64,000 bases of DNA from Nocardia miyunensis NBRC 108239 (GTDB taxonomy: Bacteria > Actinomycetota > Actinomycetes > Mycobacteriales > Mycobacteriaceae), in the NCBI RefSeq assembly GCF_001613065.1, contig NZ_BDBQ01000008.1:16863-80862 (forward strand), given 5' to 3'. Below, piece by piece: positions 46,294 through 56,107 of the stretch. A model generated the notes under the pieces. It saw only the letters and a list, made by a program, of their open reading frames with translations, did no database searches and was not told where the DNA came from. Each line of letters starts with the position of its first letter. Position 1 is the stretch's first letter. Position numbers and translations under genes: made by a program.

Positions 46294-47832
46294 TCATTTG
46301 GCCTGGAGGGGGCGGATGCTGGCGAGGATCCGCTGGGCTGTGGGGCGGTCGATCGAGCGGGCGACGCCGGTGTCGGCGGCGATGGTGACGACGAAGCTGC
46401 CGTTCTCGCTGGGGAAGGCGAAGGTGTAGACGGCGTAGGTTTTGGCGCATCCGGGAGCCGGTGGCCTGAACGTGCCATCCGTTTCGGCGAACGAGCCGTG
46501 TATCTGGCCGTCCAGCGAGGTGAGTGGTTCGGCCTTGCCGGGGGTGGTGCCGGTGGAGGTGGCCCAGCCGATCTTGGCCAGCCGGGTGCCGATGTCCACC
46601 GCGGCCGCGGCCGGATCCGGTTTCGCGGACATCGTCAGGAACGCGTTGGTGCGAATGTAGTTGGGGCAGTAGCCCTTGCCGTCCTGGACCAGTCCGGCGA
46701 TCTCGACGGTGCTGGGTGCGGTGCCCCAGGTCTTCGTGCCGTTCGGGTCGATCTGCCACTGTTTGGGCACGTCGAACACCGCACCGCGATCCGGGACCTG
46801 GACGACCTGATAGCCCGGAATCAGCGGCGCCAGACCGGCGACCGTGGCCGGCGCGGAGGTCTGCGCCGGAGTGGCCAGCGGCGCGGCGCTCGCACCCGAG
46901 CTCAGCGCGCTCACCATGTTGCTGGAATCGTTCGAATGCCGGCCGGTCAGCACCAGGGTCGCCCCGATGCCGAGGATCACGACCGCCGCCGCGCCGATCC
47001 CGGCGAACAGCCACCGCTTGCGTTCGCGCGCGGACAGCGGCCGGTCGGCGTGTTTGGTCGCGGCATCGTCGGATTCGTCGGTGGCGGATGTCGGACGCGA
47101 CTCCGGCGCTTCCTGGCGACGTATCGAATCCGCTTGCCGCGCAGCAGACTTCGCGGCGCCATCCGAACGTGATCCAGCCTGCTCGGGCGCACCCAGATGC
47201 CATGCCTGCTCCGGCTGCGGCGCACCTTGATCCGCGGCCGACTGCCGTGGAATGGGACTCGTCGGACCGCCGTGCGGACGGCCCCTGCCGACCGGCTGCG
47301 GAGATTGCTGAGGCGGCGGGCCCAGATCCTTCGCTCCGGGCCGAGCCCTTCGCGCCGGTGAAACCGCCTGCTGCGGGATCGGATTCGTCCGGGCTTCGGA
47401 TTCGGCCCGGGCGTACTGGGCGATCTCGGGCGACAGCGCGAGCGGCTGCTGCCCGGAGGGCCTTCCCGGCTGACCGAAACTCAACTGGTGGAATGCTTCG
47501 GTCTGCGCCGAATCGGCCGGAACATCGCCTTGCCCAGGGGAATTCGCATCGCTCCGGGGCGGCTGGGCGCGGGCTGCGTCCGGCTGCGCGGCACGCGGTT
47601 CGCCCTGCCGGGAGGCATCGGCCCGGGAGTTGTCGATCCGCGGCCCGGCCTGCGGAATCGCCTGAGTGCGCGCGTCGGTTGCCGCGCGCATGTCGATCAT
47701 CTCGGTGTGCGTCGTGTCGGCGGGCGAGGTCGGATGGGGAAGATCCAGCCCGCGCAGCACCGAGGCCTGCTGTGATCGAGGCCGGTCCTTCGAGGAGGAC
47801 TGCTCGCCGGAATCACCGCTCGTCGAACTCAT
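46294..47832 (-). CDS. membrane-anchored protein with long disordered cytoplasmic N-terminus
   Basis: A 512-residue protein. Residues 1-~265 are Pro/Gln/Arg/Ser-rich low-complexity sequence; a single transmembrane helix follows RERKRWLFAGIGAAAVVILGIGATLVLTG (seen from WLFAGIGAAAVVILGIG, ~275-295); an extracytoplasmic domain of about 190 residues then has PGYQVVQVPDRGAVFDVPKQW, two Cys pairs and YAVYTFAFPSENGSF. The outer domain fits the DUF8017-type family of Nocardia-related bacteria as I recall, of unknown role. The layout suggests a membrane sensor or cell-envelope scaffold. No partner gene is evident. Confidence 0.7.
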   Translation of the reverse strand: MSSTSGDSGEQSSSKDRPRSQQASVLRGLDLPHPTSPADTTHTEMIDMRAATDARTQAIPQAGPRIDNSRADASRQGEPRAAQPDAARAQPPRSDANSPGQGDVPADSAQTEAFHQLSFGQPGRPSGQQPLALSPEIAQYARAESEARTNPIPQQAVSPARRARPGAKDLGPPPQQSPQPVGRGRPHGGPTSPIPRQSAADQGAPQPEQAWHLGAPEQAGSRSDGAAKSAARQADSIRRQEAPESRPTSATDESDDAATKHADRPLSARERKRWLFAGIGAAAVVILGIGATLVLTGRHSNDSSNMVSALSSGASAAPLATPAQTSAPATVAGLAPLIPGYQVVQVPDRGAVFDVPKQWQIDPNGTKTWGTAPSTVEIAGLVQDGKGYCPNYIRTNAFLTMSAKPDPAAAAVDIGTRLAKIGWATSTGTTPGKAEPLTSLDGQIHGSFAETDGTFRPPAPGCAKTYAVYTFAFPSENGSFVVTIAADTGVARSIDRPTAQRILASIRPLQAK

Positions 47833-47875
47833 AGATCACCCTCGCCCCTGACGTATCGGATCAGCGCGAGCAACC

Positions 47876-48838
47876 CTAACGCGCCACGGCCTCCGAAGCC
47901 GACACCCCATGACCGCTGTCCGCCGCGGGACGCTGCGGCGGGGCCGCCACCAGCGTCAGCAGGGTGGCCTCCGGGCGGCAGCAGAACCGGTACGGCGCCC
48001 ACGGTGAGGTGCCAAGACCGGCCGAGACGTGCAGCCGGGTATGCGCACCCCAGCGTGAGGCCCCCTTGACCCGGGACCGGTCGATCCCGCAGTTGGTGAC
48101 CAGCGCGCCGAATCCCGGCACGCACAGCTGCCCGCCGTGGGTGTGCCCGGCGAGCACCAGGTCGTAGCCGTCGGTGGCGAACCGATCCAGCACCCGCGGC
48201 TCGGGGGAGTGAGTGAGCCCGATGCTCAACTCCGCCAAGGGATTCGGCGCACCGGCGATGGTCTCGTACCGGTCGCGCCGCAGATGCGGATCGTCCACGC
48301 CGCCGGTCGCGATCTTGATCCCGCCCACCTCGACATCGCGCCGCACATGGGTCAGATCGTGCCAGCCGCGTTCGGTGAACGCCGCACGCAGATCCTGCCA
48401 GGGCAGCGGATCGCCGTAGACGCGCTTGTGGTTCTTGCTGAAGTACTTCAGCGGATTCTTCGGCACCGGCGCGAAGTAGTCGTTGCTGCCGAACACGAAC
48501 AGGCCCGGCCGCGACAGCAGCCCGGACAGCGCCTGCACGACCGCGGGAACCGCGCGCGGATGGGCCAGATTGTCGCCGGTGTCGATCACCAGATCCGGAT
48601 CGAGGCCCTCGAGTTCGCGCACCCAGGCCTGCTTGAGCTTCTGACCGGGGGTCATGTGCAGATCGGAGATGTGCAGCACCCGTAGACTCGACGAGCCCGG
48701 TTGTAGCACCGGCAACGTGGTCTCACGCAGGACGAAGGCGTTGCGTTCGATCAGCGTGGCATAGCCGATTCCGGCGACGGCGGCCCCGGTGGCCCCCAGC
48801 GCGGCTCGTCGGAATGCGGCAGACGAGAGTACGGGCAT
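47876..48838 (-). CDS. YkuE-type metallophosphoesterase
   Basis: A 320-residue calcineurin-like phosphoesterase. Metal ligands are in ISDLHM (D-x-H), IDTGDN (GD), FGSNDYF (the N/D motif) and AGHTHGGQ (H-x-H). The N-terminal RRAALGATGAAVAGIGYATL stretch could be a signal or membrane anchor. It corresponds to Rv3683, which neighbours ponA2 as here, and probably acts on phospholipid or cell-wall phosphate esters. The substrate is not known. Confidence 0.88.
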   Translation of the reverse strand: MPVLSSAAFRRAALGATGAAVAGIGYATLIERNAFVLRETTLPVLQPGSSSLRVLHISDLHMTPGQKLKQAWVRELEGLDPDLVIDTGDNLAHPRAVPAVVQALSGLLSRPGLFVFGSNDYFAPVPKNPLKYFSKNHKRVYGDPLPWQDLRAAFTERGWHDLTHVRRDVEVGGIKIATGGVDDPHLRRDRYETIAGAPNPLAELSIGLTHSPEPRVLDRFATDGYDLVLAGHTHGGQLCVPGFGALVTNCGIDRSRVKGASRWGAHTRLHVSAGLGTSPWAPYRFCCRPEATLLTLVAAPPQRPAADSGHGVSASEAVAR

Positions 48839-48954
48839 TCGATCAGGATAGGCGACTTACGTGTGGAATACCGAGTGTGATTCCGCACAGCGTCACATCC
48901 ACGCCGCGGCAAAAGTACTGGGAGTAGCTCGCCGGACCCGATAGCGTTGGCGCT

Positions 48955-49419
48955 ATGTCGGAACTCAAATCGAAGCTGCGGGCGGATCTGACGACCTCGA
49001 TGAAGGCCAAGGACGCCCTGCGCACGAACACCCTGCGCATGCTGCTGGCGGCCGTGCAGACCGCCGAGGTCGCCGGTAAGGAAGCCCGGGAGCTCTCCGA
49101 CGCCGAGGTGGTCACGGTTCTGACCAAGGAGGCCAAGAAGCGCAACGAGGCCGCCGTGGTCTACGAGCAGGCCGGTCGCGGTGAACTCGCCGCCAACGAG
49201 CGGGCCGAAGAGCAGATCATCGACGAATATCTGCCCACCCAGCTCACCGACGCCGAGGTCGCCGATATCGCCGACACCGCGATCGCCGACGTCGCCGAGC
49301 AGAACGGCGAGCGGCCGGGCATGCGGCAGATGGGCCAGGTCATGAAGATCGCGACCACGCTGGCCGCCGGTCGCGCCGACGGTTCGCGGCTGTCCGCGGC
49401 GGTCAAGTCCCGGCTGTAA
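48955..49419 (+). CDS. GatB/YqeY-domain protein
   Basis: A 154-residue YqeY protein: LKSKLRADLTTSMKAKDALRTNTLRMLLAAV at the start (partial), EARELSDAEVVTVLTKEAKKRNEAA, and the C-terminal GERPGMRQMGQVMK. The fold equals the tail domain of GatB, which binds tRNA; the free-standing protein has no firmly known function. It is divergent from the metallophosphoesterase gene and convergent with ponA2. A hairpin repeat element follows its stop directly. Confidence 0.92.
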   Translation: MSELKSKLRADLTTSMKAKDALRTNTLRMLLAAVQTAEVAGKEARELSDAEVVTVLTKEAKKRNEAAVVYEQAGRGELAANERAEEQIIDEYLPTQLTDAEVADIADTAIADVAEQNGERPGMRQMGQVMKIATTLAAGRADGSRLSAAVKSRL

Positions 49420-49420
49420 T

Positions 49421-49537
49421 TTCGGCCTGCGCTTCGCTCCGGCGGTTCACGGCCCCCTGAGTCTCGCCGCGCGGCCCGTGTCGGGCACTCGTTCCTCGCA
49501 CCCGCCACGCGTCCGAACGGCGAGACGGGCCGCGAAC
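49421..49537. repeat. two-stem hairpin repeat, copy A
   Basis: Begins with a GGCCTGCGCTTCGCTCCGGCG lead (quoted to 20 as GCCTGCGCTTCGCTCCGGCG), then an outer arm GTTCACGGCCC pairing with GGGCCGCGAAC and an inner arm GTCTCGCCG (49461-49469) pairing with CGGCGAGAC (49518-49526). Relative to copies B and C, two inner base pairs have changed on both sides. It starts right after the YqeY stop. Confidence 0.75.
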
Positions 49538-49649
49538 GCGGTGTCGGCATTGTCCGCTCCGTCGACTTGCGGCGGTCGAGTCTCGGCCCTCCGACACACT
49601 TCGGGCGGACCTCCGGATCAGGAGGCCCGCCCGAGATGTTTCCGAACGC

Positions 49650-52013
49650 CTATCTGGGCAGCGGAATCGGGATGGGTGGCAGCCGCGGAATCGGAATTCC
49701 GGGCACGTTCAGCGGCGGCGCCTGCGGTGCGCCCGGCTGCGGGATCTCCCGCTGGGTGCCGTCGCTGAGGTTCAGCGTGATCACCGAGCCCGGGATCGCA
49801 GACCCGTTGGGCGTGGTGCTCTGGACCGTGCCCTTGGCGGCCGAGCCGGGCTGGGTCACCGCCGAGACCTGGAATCCCGCGGCGACCAGCGCCGAGGTCG
49901 CCTCGGCCTGGGTCATCCCCGTGACGTCCGGAATCTGCGAATTGTTCGATCCGCGAACGTATTTGTCGTCCAGTGGCGGCAGCGTCGAGGGCGGGAAGTT
50001 CCCGAGCACCGGTTTGATGCCCATGAACCAACTCCGGGCGGGTTCGTTACCACCGAACAGGTTTCCGCTGCTGCAGTTGCGCAGCGGGAACGAGCAGATC
50101 TCGTCCGGCGTCGGCGAGTCGCCGTAGATGTAGGCGGCGCCCGCCAGCGAACCGGTGAAGCCCAGGAAGGCCGAGGAACGGTTGGTCTCGGTCGTACCCG
50201 TCTTGGAGGCGACCGGGACGTTCCAGCCCGCCGCGCGCGCCGAACCGGCCGCGGTACCGCCGGTGGCGTCCTGGCCCAGCGCGTTGGCCAGCGTATGCGC
50301 CAGACCCGGATCGATGACCTGCTCACACGCCTGCTGGGTCAGCGAGACGGGTTTGCCGTAACGATCGAGGACCTGTTTGATCGGCGAGGGCGGGCACCAC
50401 TTGCCGCCCGAGGCCAGGGTGGCGGCCACATTGGACAGCTCCAGCGGATTGACCGCGACCGGGCCCAGTGTGAACGAACCCAGATTCTGCTGTTTGAACA
50501 TGTCGGCCATGCTCGTGTTGCCGTGCCCGGAGGTACCGGCCTTGGCGTACGACCGCAGGCCCAGGCGGATGGCCATATCGACGGTCGGGGTCACCCCGAC
50601 GGCCTGGATGAGCTTGACGAACGCGGTGTTCGGCGATTGCGCCAGCGCCTCGGTCACCGACATCGGCGAACGGTAGTTACCGGCGTTCTTGACGCAGTAC
50701 GTCATCGCCGGACAGCCCGGCGTCCCACTCGAACCCATGCCCTTGGCCGCGTAGAACGAGGGCACGTCCAGTTTCGCGTTGATGCCCAGGCCCTTCTCCA
50801 TCGCCGCGGCCGTGGTGAAGATCTTGAAGATCGAGCCCGCGCCGTCGCCGACCATCGAGAAGGGTTGCGGCTGAACGGTTTGATGGATGTTCGCGTCCAG
50901 ACCGTAGGTGCGGCTGGACACCATGGCCATCACGTTGTGCGAGTCCTGACCGGGCGCGATGATGCTGGAGACCTCGGCGATATCGGCGAGATTCGGATTG
51001 GTCATCGAGTCGATCGCGGCTTTCATCGAGTTCTGCACGGCCGGGTCGAGGGTGGTGCGGATCAGGTAACCGCCCTTGTCGAGCTGATCCTTGCTGATGC
51101 CCGCGTCCTCCAGGTACTGCATCGCGTAGTCGCAGAAGTAGCCGCGATCGTCGGCCGCGATGCAGCCGTTGGACAGGCCCTTGGGTTCGGGCAGCACGCC
51201 CAGCGGGGTCGCCTTGGCGGCGCGGAATTCGGCGGCGCGGGTGGGGATGTTCTGGATCATCGTGTCCAGCACGGTGTTCCGGCGGGCGAGCACTTCCTTC
51301 TCGTTGGTGTACGGGTTGAAGTGCGAGGAGCTCTGCACGATGCCGGCCAGCATCGCGGCCTGCGGCACGGTCAGGTCCTTGGCATCCACGCCGAAGTAGG
51401 TCTGCGCGGCGTCCTGGACGCCGTAGGCGCCGTTGCCGAAGTACACCAGGTTCAGGTAGCGAGTGAGGATCTCGTCCTTGCTCAGCTGCTTGTCCAGCGT
51501 CAGGGCGAGGCGGATCTCGCGCAGCTTGCGCGCGGGGGTGGTCTCGATGGCCGCGCGACGCTCGGCGTCGGTCTTGGCCACGACCAGCAACTGGAAGTTC
51601 TTCACGTACTGCTGGTCGATGGTGGAACCGCCCTGCTGCACCTCGCCGCTGGAGGTGTTGCGCAGGAAGGCGCGGAAGGTGCCCTGCCAGTCGACGCCGT
51701 GGTGCTGTAGGAAGCGGCGGTCCTCGATGGAGACCTGGGCCAGCTTCATGTTGTTGGAGATCTTGTCGCTGGGAACCTCGAACCGACGCTGGTCGTACAG
51801 CCAGGCGATCGGTGCTCCGGTGGCGTCGACCATGGTGGACACCGCGGGCACGGTGCCCTCCAGCACTTCCGCCGAGACGTTGTCGACGGCGTCGGCGGCG
51901 CGGTTGGAGATATACCCGAAACCACCGGCGAGCGGGAACAACAGCCCGGCAATCAGAGCGGCCGCCAGGATGCACGCCCCGGCCAGTCTGGCGAGCGTTT
52001 GTGAGATCGGCAC
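49650..52013 (-). CDS. ponA2: bifunctional class A penicillin-binding protein PonA2
   Basis: A 787-residue peptidoglycan synthase. After a membrane anchor (residues ~8-30) come the GT51 glycosyltransferase (motifs SIEDRRFLQHHGVDW, GGSTIDQQYVKN and RYLNLVYFGNGAYGVQDAA, given in parts), the transpeptidase (GSIFKIFT as SxxK, SPNT as SxN, SKTGTTE as KTG) and a C-terminal PASTA domain (IPDVTGMTQAEATSALVAAG) with a Pro-rich tail. It polymerises and cross-links peptidoglycan outside the membrane. It corresponds to Rv3682 and is divergent from whiB4 as in mycobacteria. Confidence 0.96.
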   Translation of the reverse strand: MPISQTLARLAGACILAAALIAGLLFPLAGGFGYISNRAADAVDNVSAEVLEGTVPAVSTMVDATGAPIAWLYDQRRFEVPSDKISNNMKLAQVSIEDRRFLQHHGVDWQGTFRAFLRNTSSGEVQQGGSTIDQQYVKNFQLLVVAKTDAERRAAIETTPARKLREIRLALTLDKQLSKDEILTRYLNLVYFGNGAYGVQDAAQTYFGVDAKDLTVPQAAMLAGIVQSSSHFNPYTNEKEVLARRNTVLDTMIQNIPTRAAEFRAAKATPLGVLPEPKGLSNGCIAADDRGYFCDYAMQYLEDAGISKDQLDKGGYLIRTTLDPAVQNSMKAAIDSMTNPNLADIAEVSSIIAPGQDSHNVMAMVSSRTYGLDANIHQTVQPQPFSMVGDGAGSIFKIFTTAAAMEKGLGINAKLDVPSFYAAKGMGSSGTPGCPAMTYCVKNAGNYRSPMSVTEALAQSPNTAFVKLIQAVGVTPTVDMAIRLGLRSYAKAGTSGHGNTSMADMFKQQNLGSFTLGPVAVNPLELSNVAATLASGGKWCPPSPIKQVLDRYGKPVSLTQQACEQVIDPGLAHTLANALGQDATGGTAAGSARAAGWNVPVASKTGTTETNRSSAFLGFTGSLAGAAYIYGDSPTPDEICSFPLRNCSSGNLFGGNEPARSWFMGIKPVLGNFPPSTLPPLDDKYVRGSNNSQIPDVTGMTQAEATSALVAAGFQVSAVTQPGSAAKGTVQSTTPNGSAIPGSVITLNLSDGTQREIPQPGAPQAPPLNVPGIPIPRLPPIPIPLPR

Positions 52014-52253
52014 GCTCCAAGACTAAATGCAGTCCCTCCGAGCGAGCGTTGCGCGGTGCGGGCCGCCGGTTCTCGCCCTGCTCGAGGCGTGCGTCTCGTC
52101 ACACGTGGGCGAGTCGTGCATGGAAAAGCCAGGCGTGTCGCCCAATTCGTTCAGACTGCCCGGTTTTATGTCGGCTTTGCATGGACGGGCGTACCAGAAA
52201 AACCGGAGACGGTCTTGCGCTACGCCCATACCTTTACCTAGATTGAGAACCCA

Positions 52254-52271
52254 GTGTGATAGAGCTAACAC
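52254..52271. promoter_or_regulatory. Crp/GlxR-like site upstream of whiB4
   Basis: GTGTGATAGAGCTAACAC has GTGTGA and TAACAC arms (5 of 6 symmetric) spaced by six bases, close to the TGTGA-n6-TCACA consensus of mycobacterial Crp. It lies 108 bases upstream of the whiB4 start, in the ponA2-whiB4 divergent region. A crp gene is 5 kb away. Confidence 0.5.
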
Positions 52272-52378
52272 TCAAAGTGGAATGTGGTGCAGTTCGCAGC
52301 GGGGTTGGGTTGCTGCGAACTGCTCGCGATTCCGGAGCGCCGTTGACCCGGTGTTCGGACTGCAAAGGGGCACACCAA

Positions 52379-52702
52379 ATGCATATGACAACCCCCATCG
52401 CTCGATTGGACGTGGAGCAGGCCGAAGCAAGGATCGCCTGGGTCTCCCAGGCCCGATGCAAGGAAGTGGACCCCGACCAGCTTTTCGTACGCGGCGCGGC
52501 GCAGCGCAAAGCGGCGACGATCTGCCGGCACTGCCCCGTCCTGATGGAGTGCGGCGCCGATGCCCTGGACAATCGAGTGGAGTTCGGTGTGTGGGGTGGC
52601 ATGACCGAGCGGCAGCGCCGAGCACTGCTGAAACAGCATCCCGAGGTGACGTCCTGGGCGGAGTTCTTCCGCGTCCAGCGGCAGCAGAAGGTGGCCATCT
52701 AG
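52379..52702 (+). CDS. whiB4: WhiB4-like iron-sulfur regulator
   Basis: A 107-residue Wbl protein. The four cluster ligands are Cys in QARCKEVD and the CRHCPVLMEC triplet (Cys-x2-Cys-x5-Cys), followed by the EFGVWGGMTERQRRAL beta-turn and a basic C-terminus. The sequence AAQRKAATICRHCP and LLKQHPEV matches WhiB4 (Rv3681c), an oxygen- and redox-sensitive 4Fe-4S protein that acts in oxidative stress. The ATG has AAAGGGG upstream; a longer frame is possible but unlike known WhiB4 starts. It is divergent from ponA2. Confidence 0.95.
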   Translation: MHMTTPIARLDVEQAEARIAWVSQARCKEVDPDQLFVRGAAQRKAATICRHCPVLMECGADALDNRVEFGVWGGMTERQRRALLKQHPEVTSWAEFFRVQRQQKVAI

Positions 52703-52771
52703 GGCATTGCCGACAACGGTCCGAGCCCGCGATCGCGGGCTCGAGCCGTTTCCGGGGCCGGGCGGGTGTGG

Positions 52772-53974
52772 TCAGGCCGTATGCGCCGGGGTCGAGCCGA
52801 ACAGCTGGTCCGCGATCGCGCGCAACGCCCGCAGATCCGAGACCTCGAACGGCAGCGCCGTCACCGCGACGATCGGCACCCGGGGGTGTGCGCCGGTGAA
52901 CCGATGCAGCAGATGCTGTTCGCGCTTGGCCGTGGTCGCGCGATGCGCGTGCAGGCGCAGCACGTCCGCCGCCAGTGCGCGCGGATCGGAGGTCGGCTCG
53001 TCGTCGGACTCCGCGCTCACCGTCCCGCCGGGCACGCCGTTGCCGGACGCGGGAGCGAGCCGGTCGGCGGCCGCGGCGGCCTGCTCGGCCGACAGCGAGC
53101 ACAGCGCCGGATGGACGCGGTTCAGGACCAGCCCGGCCAGCGGCATCGCGTCGGTGGAGAGCCGATCGACGAAGAACGACGCCTCGCGCAGCGCATCGGG
53201 CTCGGCCGCGGCCACCACCAGGAAGTGCGTTCCCGGCCGGGACAGCATCGCGTAGGTGCGATTCGCGCGATCCTGGAAGCCGCCGAACATCGACTCCAGC
53301 GACTGCAGGAACAGCGAGGCGTCCTTGAGCATCTGTCCGCCGACGATCGTGGACACCCCGCGCACCGCCAGGCTCATCGCGCCGGTGACGAACCGGCCCA
53401 CCCCGCGTCCGGGGGCCATGATGACGCGAATCATGCGGCCGTTCAGGAAGTTTCCGAGTCGTTTGGGTGCGTCGAGGAAGTCCAGCGCGTTGCGCGAGGG
53501 CGGGGTGTCCACGACGATCAGATCCCACTGCTTGCGGCCGACGAGCTGGCCCAGCTTCTCCATCGCCATGTACTCCTGCGTACCGCCGAAGGAGGAGGCC
53601 ACCGTCTGATAGAAGGGGTTCGCGAAGATCTGCTCGGCCTTGTCCGGGGTGGTGTGCTCGAGCACCATCTCGTCGAAGGTGCGGCGCATGTTCAGCATCA
53701 TCGCGAACAGCTCGCCCTTCGCCTCCGGACCGAGCTGCACCCGTTGCGGGCTGTTGCCCAGATCGCTGACGCCCAGCGACTGGGCCAGGCGCCGGGCCGG
53801 ATCGATGGTCAGCACGACGACCTTGCGGCCGGACTCGGCCGCGCGCAGCGCGATGGCCGCGGCGGTGGTCGTCTTGCCGACGCCGCCGCTGCCGCAGCAG
53901 ACCAGCACGCGGGCCGACGGGTCGGCCACGATCGCCGAGATGTCGAGGGGGACCGCGGTACTCGGAACGGTCAT
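52772..53974 (-). CDS. bagB: ArsA/GET3-type ATPase BagB
   Basis: A 400-residue P-loop ATPase. Walker [19 protein letters not shown] is at residues ~26-43, then [17 protein letters not shown] (switch I-like), [15 protein letters not shown] (switch II) and a C-terminal [10 protein letters not shown] segment. It corresponds to Rv3680, the partner of Rv3679 in an anion-pump-like complex (BagAB) linked to glycerol and reactive-oxygen tolerance. Both genes are kept next to whiB4 in mycobacteria. Its ATG overlaps the bagA stop by one base. Confidence 0.92.
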   Translation of the reverse strand: MTVPSTAVPLDISAIVADPSARVLVCCGSGGVGKTTTAAAIALRAAESGRKVVVLTIDPARRLAQSLGVSDLGNSPQRVQLGPEAKGELFAMMLNMRRTFDEMVLEHTTPDKAEQIFANPFYQTVASSFGGTQEYMAMEKLGQLVGRKQWDLIVVDTPPSRNALDFLDAPKRLGNFLNGRMIRVIMAPGRGVGRFVTGAMSLAVRGVSTIVGGQMLKDASLFLQSLESMFGGFQDRANRTYAMLSRPGTHFLVVAAAEPDALREASFFVDRLSTDAMPLAGLVLNRVHPALCSLSAEQAAAAADRLAPASGNGVPGGTVSAESDDEPTSDPRALAADVLRLHAHRATTAKREQHLLHRFTGAHPRVPIVAVTALPFEVSDLRALRAIADQLFGSTPAHTA

Positions 53975-55020
53975 CAGCGGACTCCCTGGGTGCTCAGATG
54001 TTCGGCCAGCTCGTACAGGCCACCCAGATCCATACCGTCGGGCAGGGTGGGCAGATACAGCCGGGAGATGTCGACCCGCGCCAGTTCGGCCGAGCTGTCG
54101 TCCTGGGCGCGCAGGGTTGCGCTGTGCTGCACCGTCTCCTCCACGATTCCCTGGAAGTCCTTGTCGGACAGGGTGATTCCCGCGTCGTGCAATCCGGTGC
54201 GCAGGGCCTCGACGTCGAGGTCGCCGTCCGCGGCGCGGGCGCGCGTGGTCGCGGGCAGGTAGCCCTCGCTGGCGCGGTTGACGATCACCGTGCCGATGCG
54301 GAAATCGGCCTCGGTCAATTCCGCGACCGCGTCGGCGGTCTCCTGCACCGGCAGCGCCTCGAGCAGGGTCACCAGGTGCACGACGGTCTGCTCGGAGTGC
54401 AGCAGATTCGACACGCCCTCGGCCTGCGAGGCGATCGGCCCGCCCTTGGCCATGTCGACCATGGCCTTGGTGACGTCCAGGAATCCGGCGATGCGGCCGG
54501 TCGGCGGTGCGTCGACCACGATCTCGTCGTAGACCGGCCGGGTGCGGCTACCGGACTTCTGGGTGCGCACGACGCATTCCTTGATCTTGCCGGTCAGGAT
54601 GACGTCCTTGAGTCCCGGCGCGATCGTGGTGACGAATTCGATGGCGCCCATCCGGCGCATCGCCCGGCCCGCGAAGCCGAGGTTGTAGAACATCTCCATG
54701 TATTCGAGGAAGGCGTGTTCGATATCGAGCGCCAGGGCCATGACCTCGCCGCCGCCGTCGGCGGTCGCGATCTTGGTCTCGGTCGGCGGCAACGGCGGCA
54801 GATCGAACAGTTGCGCAATGGACTGCCGCCCCTCCACCTCGACGAGCAACACCCGACGGCCACCCGCCGCGAGAGCCAGCGCCAGCGCCGCGGCCACCGT
54901 CGACTTCCCGGTACCGCCCTTGCCGGAAACGTAGTGCAGCCGGGCCTTGTCCGCCCGCTCCGGCCAACCTGATTCGCGGCCCGCTTCACTGGAAACGGGT
55001 GCTGCTATCGGTGCTCCCAC
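53974..55020 (-). CDS. bagA: ArsA/GET3-type ATPase BagA
   Basis: A 348-residue P-loop ATPase. Walker A is [19 protein letters not shown] (residues ~32-50), followed by [40 protein letters not shown] (switch II) and [12 protein letters not shown]. It corresponds to Rv3679 and pairs with BagB. The GTG start lies nine bases after a TATAGG -10 on the minus strand, so the transcript is probably leaderless. Longer upstream frames run into the repeat element and were rejected. Upstream (55021-55407) holds only repeat copy B and promoters. Confidence 0.92.
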   Translation of the reverse strand: MGAPIAAPVSSEAGRESGWPERADKARLHYVSGKGGTGKSTVAAALALALAAGGRRVLLVEVEGRQSIAQLFDLPPLPPTETKIATADGGGEVMALALDIEHAFLEYMEMFYNLGFAGRAMRRMGAIEFVTTIAPGLKDVILTGKIKECVVRTQKSGSRTRPVYDEIVVDAPPTGRIAGFLDVTKAMVDMAKGGPIASQAEGVSNLLHSEQTVVHLVTLLEALPVQETADAVAELTEADFRIGTVIVNRASEGYLPATTRARAADGDLDVEALRTGLHDAGITLSDKDFQGIVEETVQHSATLRAQDDSSAELARVDISRLYLPTLPDGMDLGGLYELAEHLSTQGVR

Positions 55021-55121
55021 GTTCGCGAGCCTATAGCGCGTTGCGAAAAAGCCACCAAGGGATACACCAACTGTCTGGTACACGGTGTCTTTGGCCAGTG
55101 CTTCGTTACGGCGGGTGCTGA

Positions 55122-55243
55122 GTCTTTGGCCTCCGCTTCGCTCCGGCGGTTCGCGGCCCCCTGAGTCCCGTCGCTCGGCCCCGTGTCGGGCACTCGTTCC
55201 TCGCACCCGCCACGCGTCCGAGCGACGGGACGGGCCGCGAACC
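55122..55243. repeat. two-stem hairpin repeat, copy B
   Basis: Outer arms GGTTCGCGGCCC (55148-55159) and GGGCCGCGAACC (55232-55243); inner arms GTCCCGTCGCTCGG (55165-55178) and CCGAGCGACGGGAC (55218-55231), all perfectly complementary, with a 39-base loop. It carries the GGCCTCCGCTTCGCTCCGG lead and a CCCTGAG junction. Confidence 0.8.
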
Positions 55244-55407
55244 TTGGGTTGGCGTTGTCCACGGTTGGCGGAACTGGGTGCCGATGCGGGTTCTCTCTGT
55301 GGCGTGGTGTCCTGTGGCCGGGGTGCGCCAGGCTCGCGCGTATACCTATCGATCTGAGGTGAGCCCAAGGGTTCTGGGTGTCGGGGTGCACATATACGCT
55401 CGGGCGC

Positions 55408-55572
55408 ATGAGTGATGTGACGCAGTGGGAATACGCGACGGTGCCGTTGCTGACGCATGCGACCAAGCAGATTCTGGATCAGTGGGGTGCGGACGGCTGG
55501 GAGTTGGTCACGGTGCTGCCGGGACCGACCGGTGAGCAGCACGTGGCCTACCTGAAGCGGGTGAAGGGCTGA
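55408..55572 (+). CDS. DUF4177 small protein
   Basis: A 54-residue protein with the DUF4177 pattern: WEYATVPLLTHATKQILDQWG, then DGWELVTVLPGP and HVAYLKRVKG. Function unknown. It precedes the RidA gene with a one-base overlap (TGATG), an arrangement also found beside Rv3678c. A TATACG -10-like element nine bases upstream of the ATG suggests a leaderless start. Confidence 0.85.
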   Translation: MSDVTQWEYATVPLLTHATKQILDQWGADGWELVTVLPGPTGEQHVAYLKRVKG

Positions 55573-56033
55573 TGGCGCAGCTCTGGCGGGAGAATCTGAC
55601 GCGGCTCGGGCTCGAGCTGCCCGCGGTGGCCGCACCGGCGGGTGTGTACATCCCGGCGCAGCGCAGCGGATCGCATGTCTACACCTCCGGTCAGCTGCCG
55701 TTCGTCGGCGGTGAGCTGTCGGTCGTCGGCAAGGTCGGCGCGGAGGTGAGCCTGGAACAGGCCCGCGAGGCCGCGAAGCAGTGCGCGCTCAACGCGCTCG
55801 CGGCGGTGCACGATCTGGTCGGCCTGGATTCGGTCGTGCGGATCGTCAAGGTCGTCGGATTCGTCGCCTCCGCACCGGGATTCAACAATCAGCCACAGGT
55901 GATCAACGGCGCGTCCGAATTGCTCGGTGAGCTGTTCGGCGCGTCCGGCGCCCACGCCCGCTCCGCGGTGGGCGTTTTCGAACTCCCCGCGAACACCCCG
56001 GTCGAGGTGGAACTCATCGCCGAGGTGAGCTAG
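55572..56033 (+). CDS. RidA-family protein
   Basis: A 153-residue YjgF/RidA protein of the longer Rid subfamily found at this locus (Rv3678c). Recognisable are AVAAPAGVYIPAQRSGSHVYTSGQLP (in parts: VYIPAQRSGSHVYTSGQLPF), ALNALAAVHDLVGLDSVVRIVKVVGFV and the end HARSAVGVFELPANTPVEVEL with the conserved Arg. RidA enzymes hydrolyse reactive enamine/imine intermediates; the Arg is retained. It overlaps the DUF4177 start codon region and precedes the MBL hydrolase. Confidence 0.9.
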   Translation: MAQLWRENLTRLGLELPAVAAPAGVYIPAQRSGSHVYTSGQLPFVGGELSVVGKVGAEVSLEQAREAAKQCALNALAAVHDLVGLDSVVRIVKVVGFVASAPGFNNQPQVINGASELLGELFGASGAHARSAVGVFELPANTPVEVELIAEVS

Positions 56034-56107
56034 TCGACGGTGCGGGCGGCGGTGAAATGCGGTAGGCAGGAAGCAGATTCGTGCCGAGCGAGGCAGAAGG
56101 ACACAGC

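Noticed and set aside
48864..48884. Possible Crp site GTGTGATTCCGCACAG between the metallophosphoesterase and YqeY genes
   Set aside because: Only the GTG-n8-CAC core fits; flanking positions do not match the consensus.
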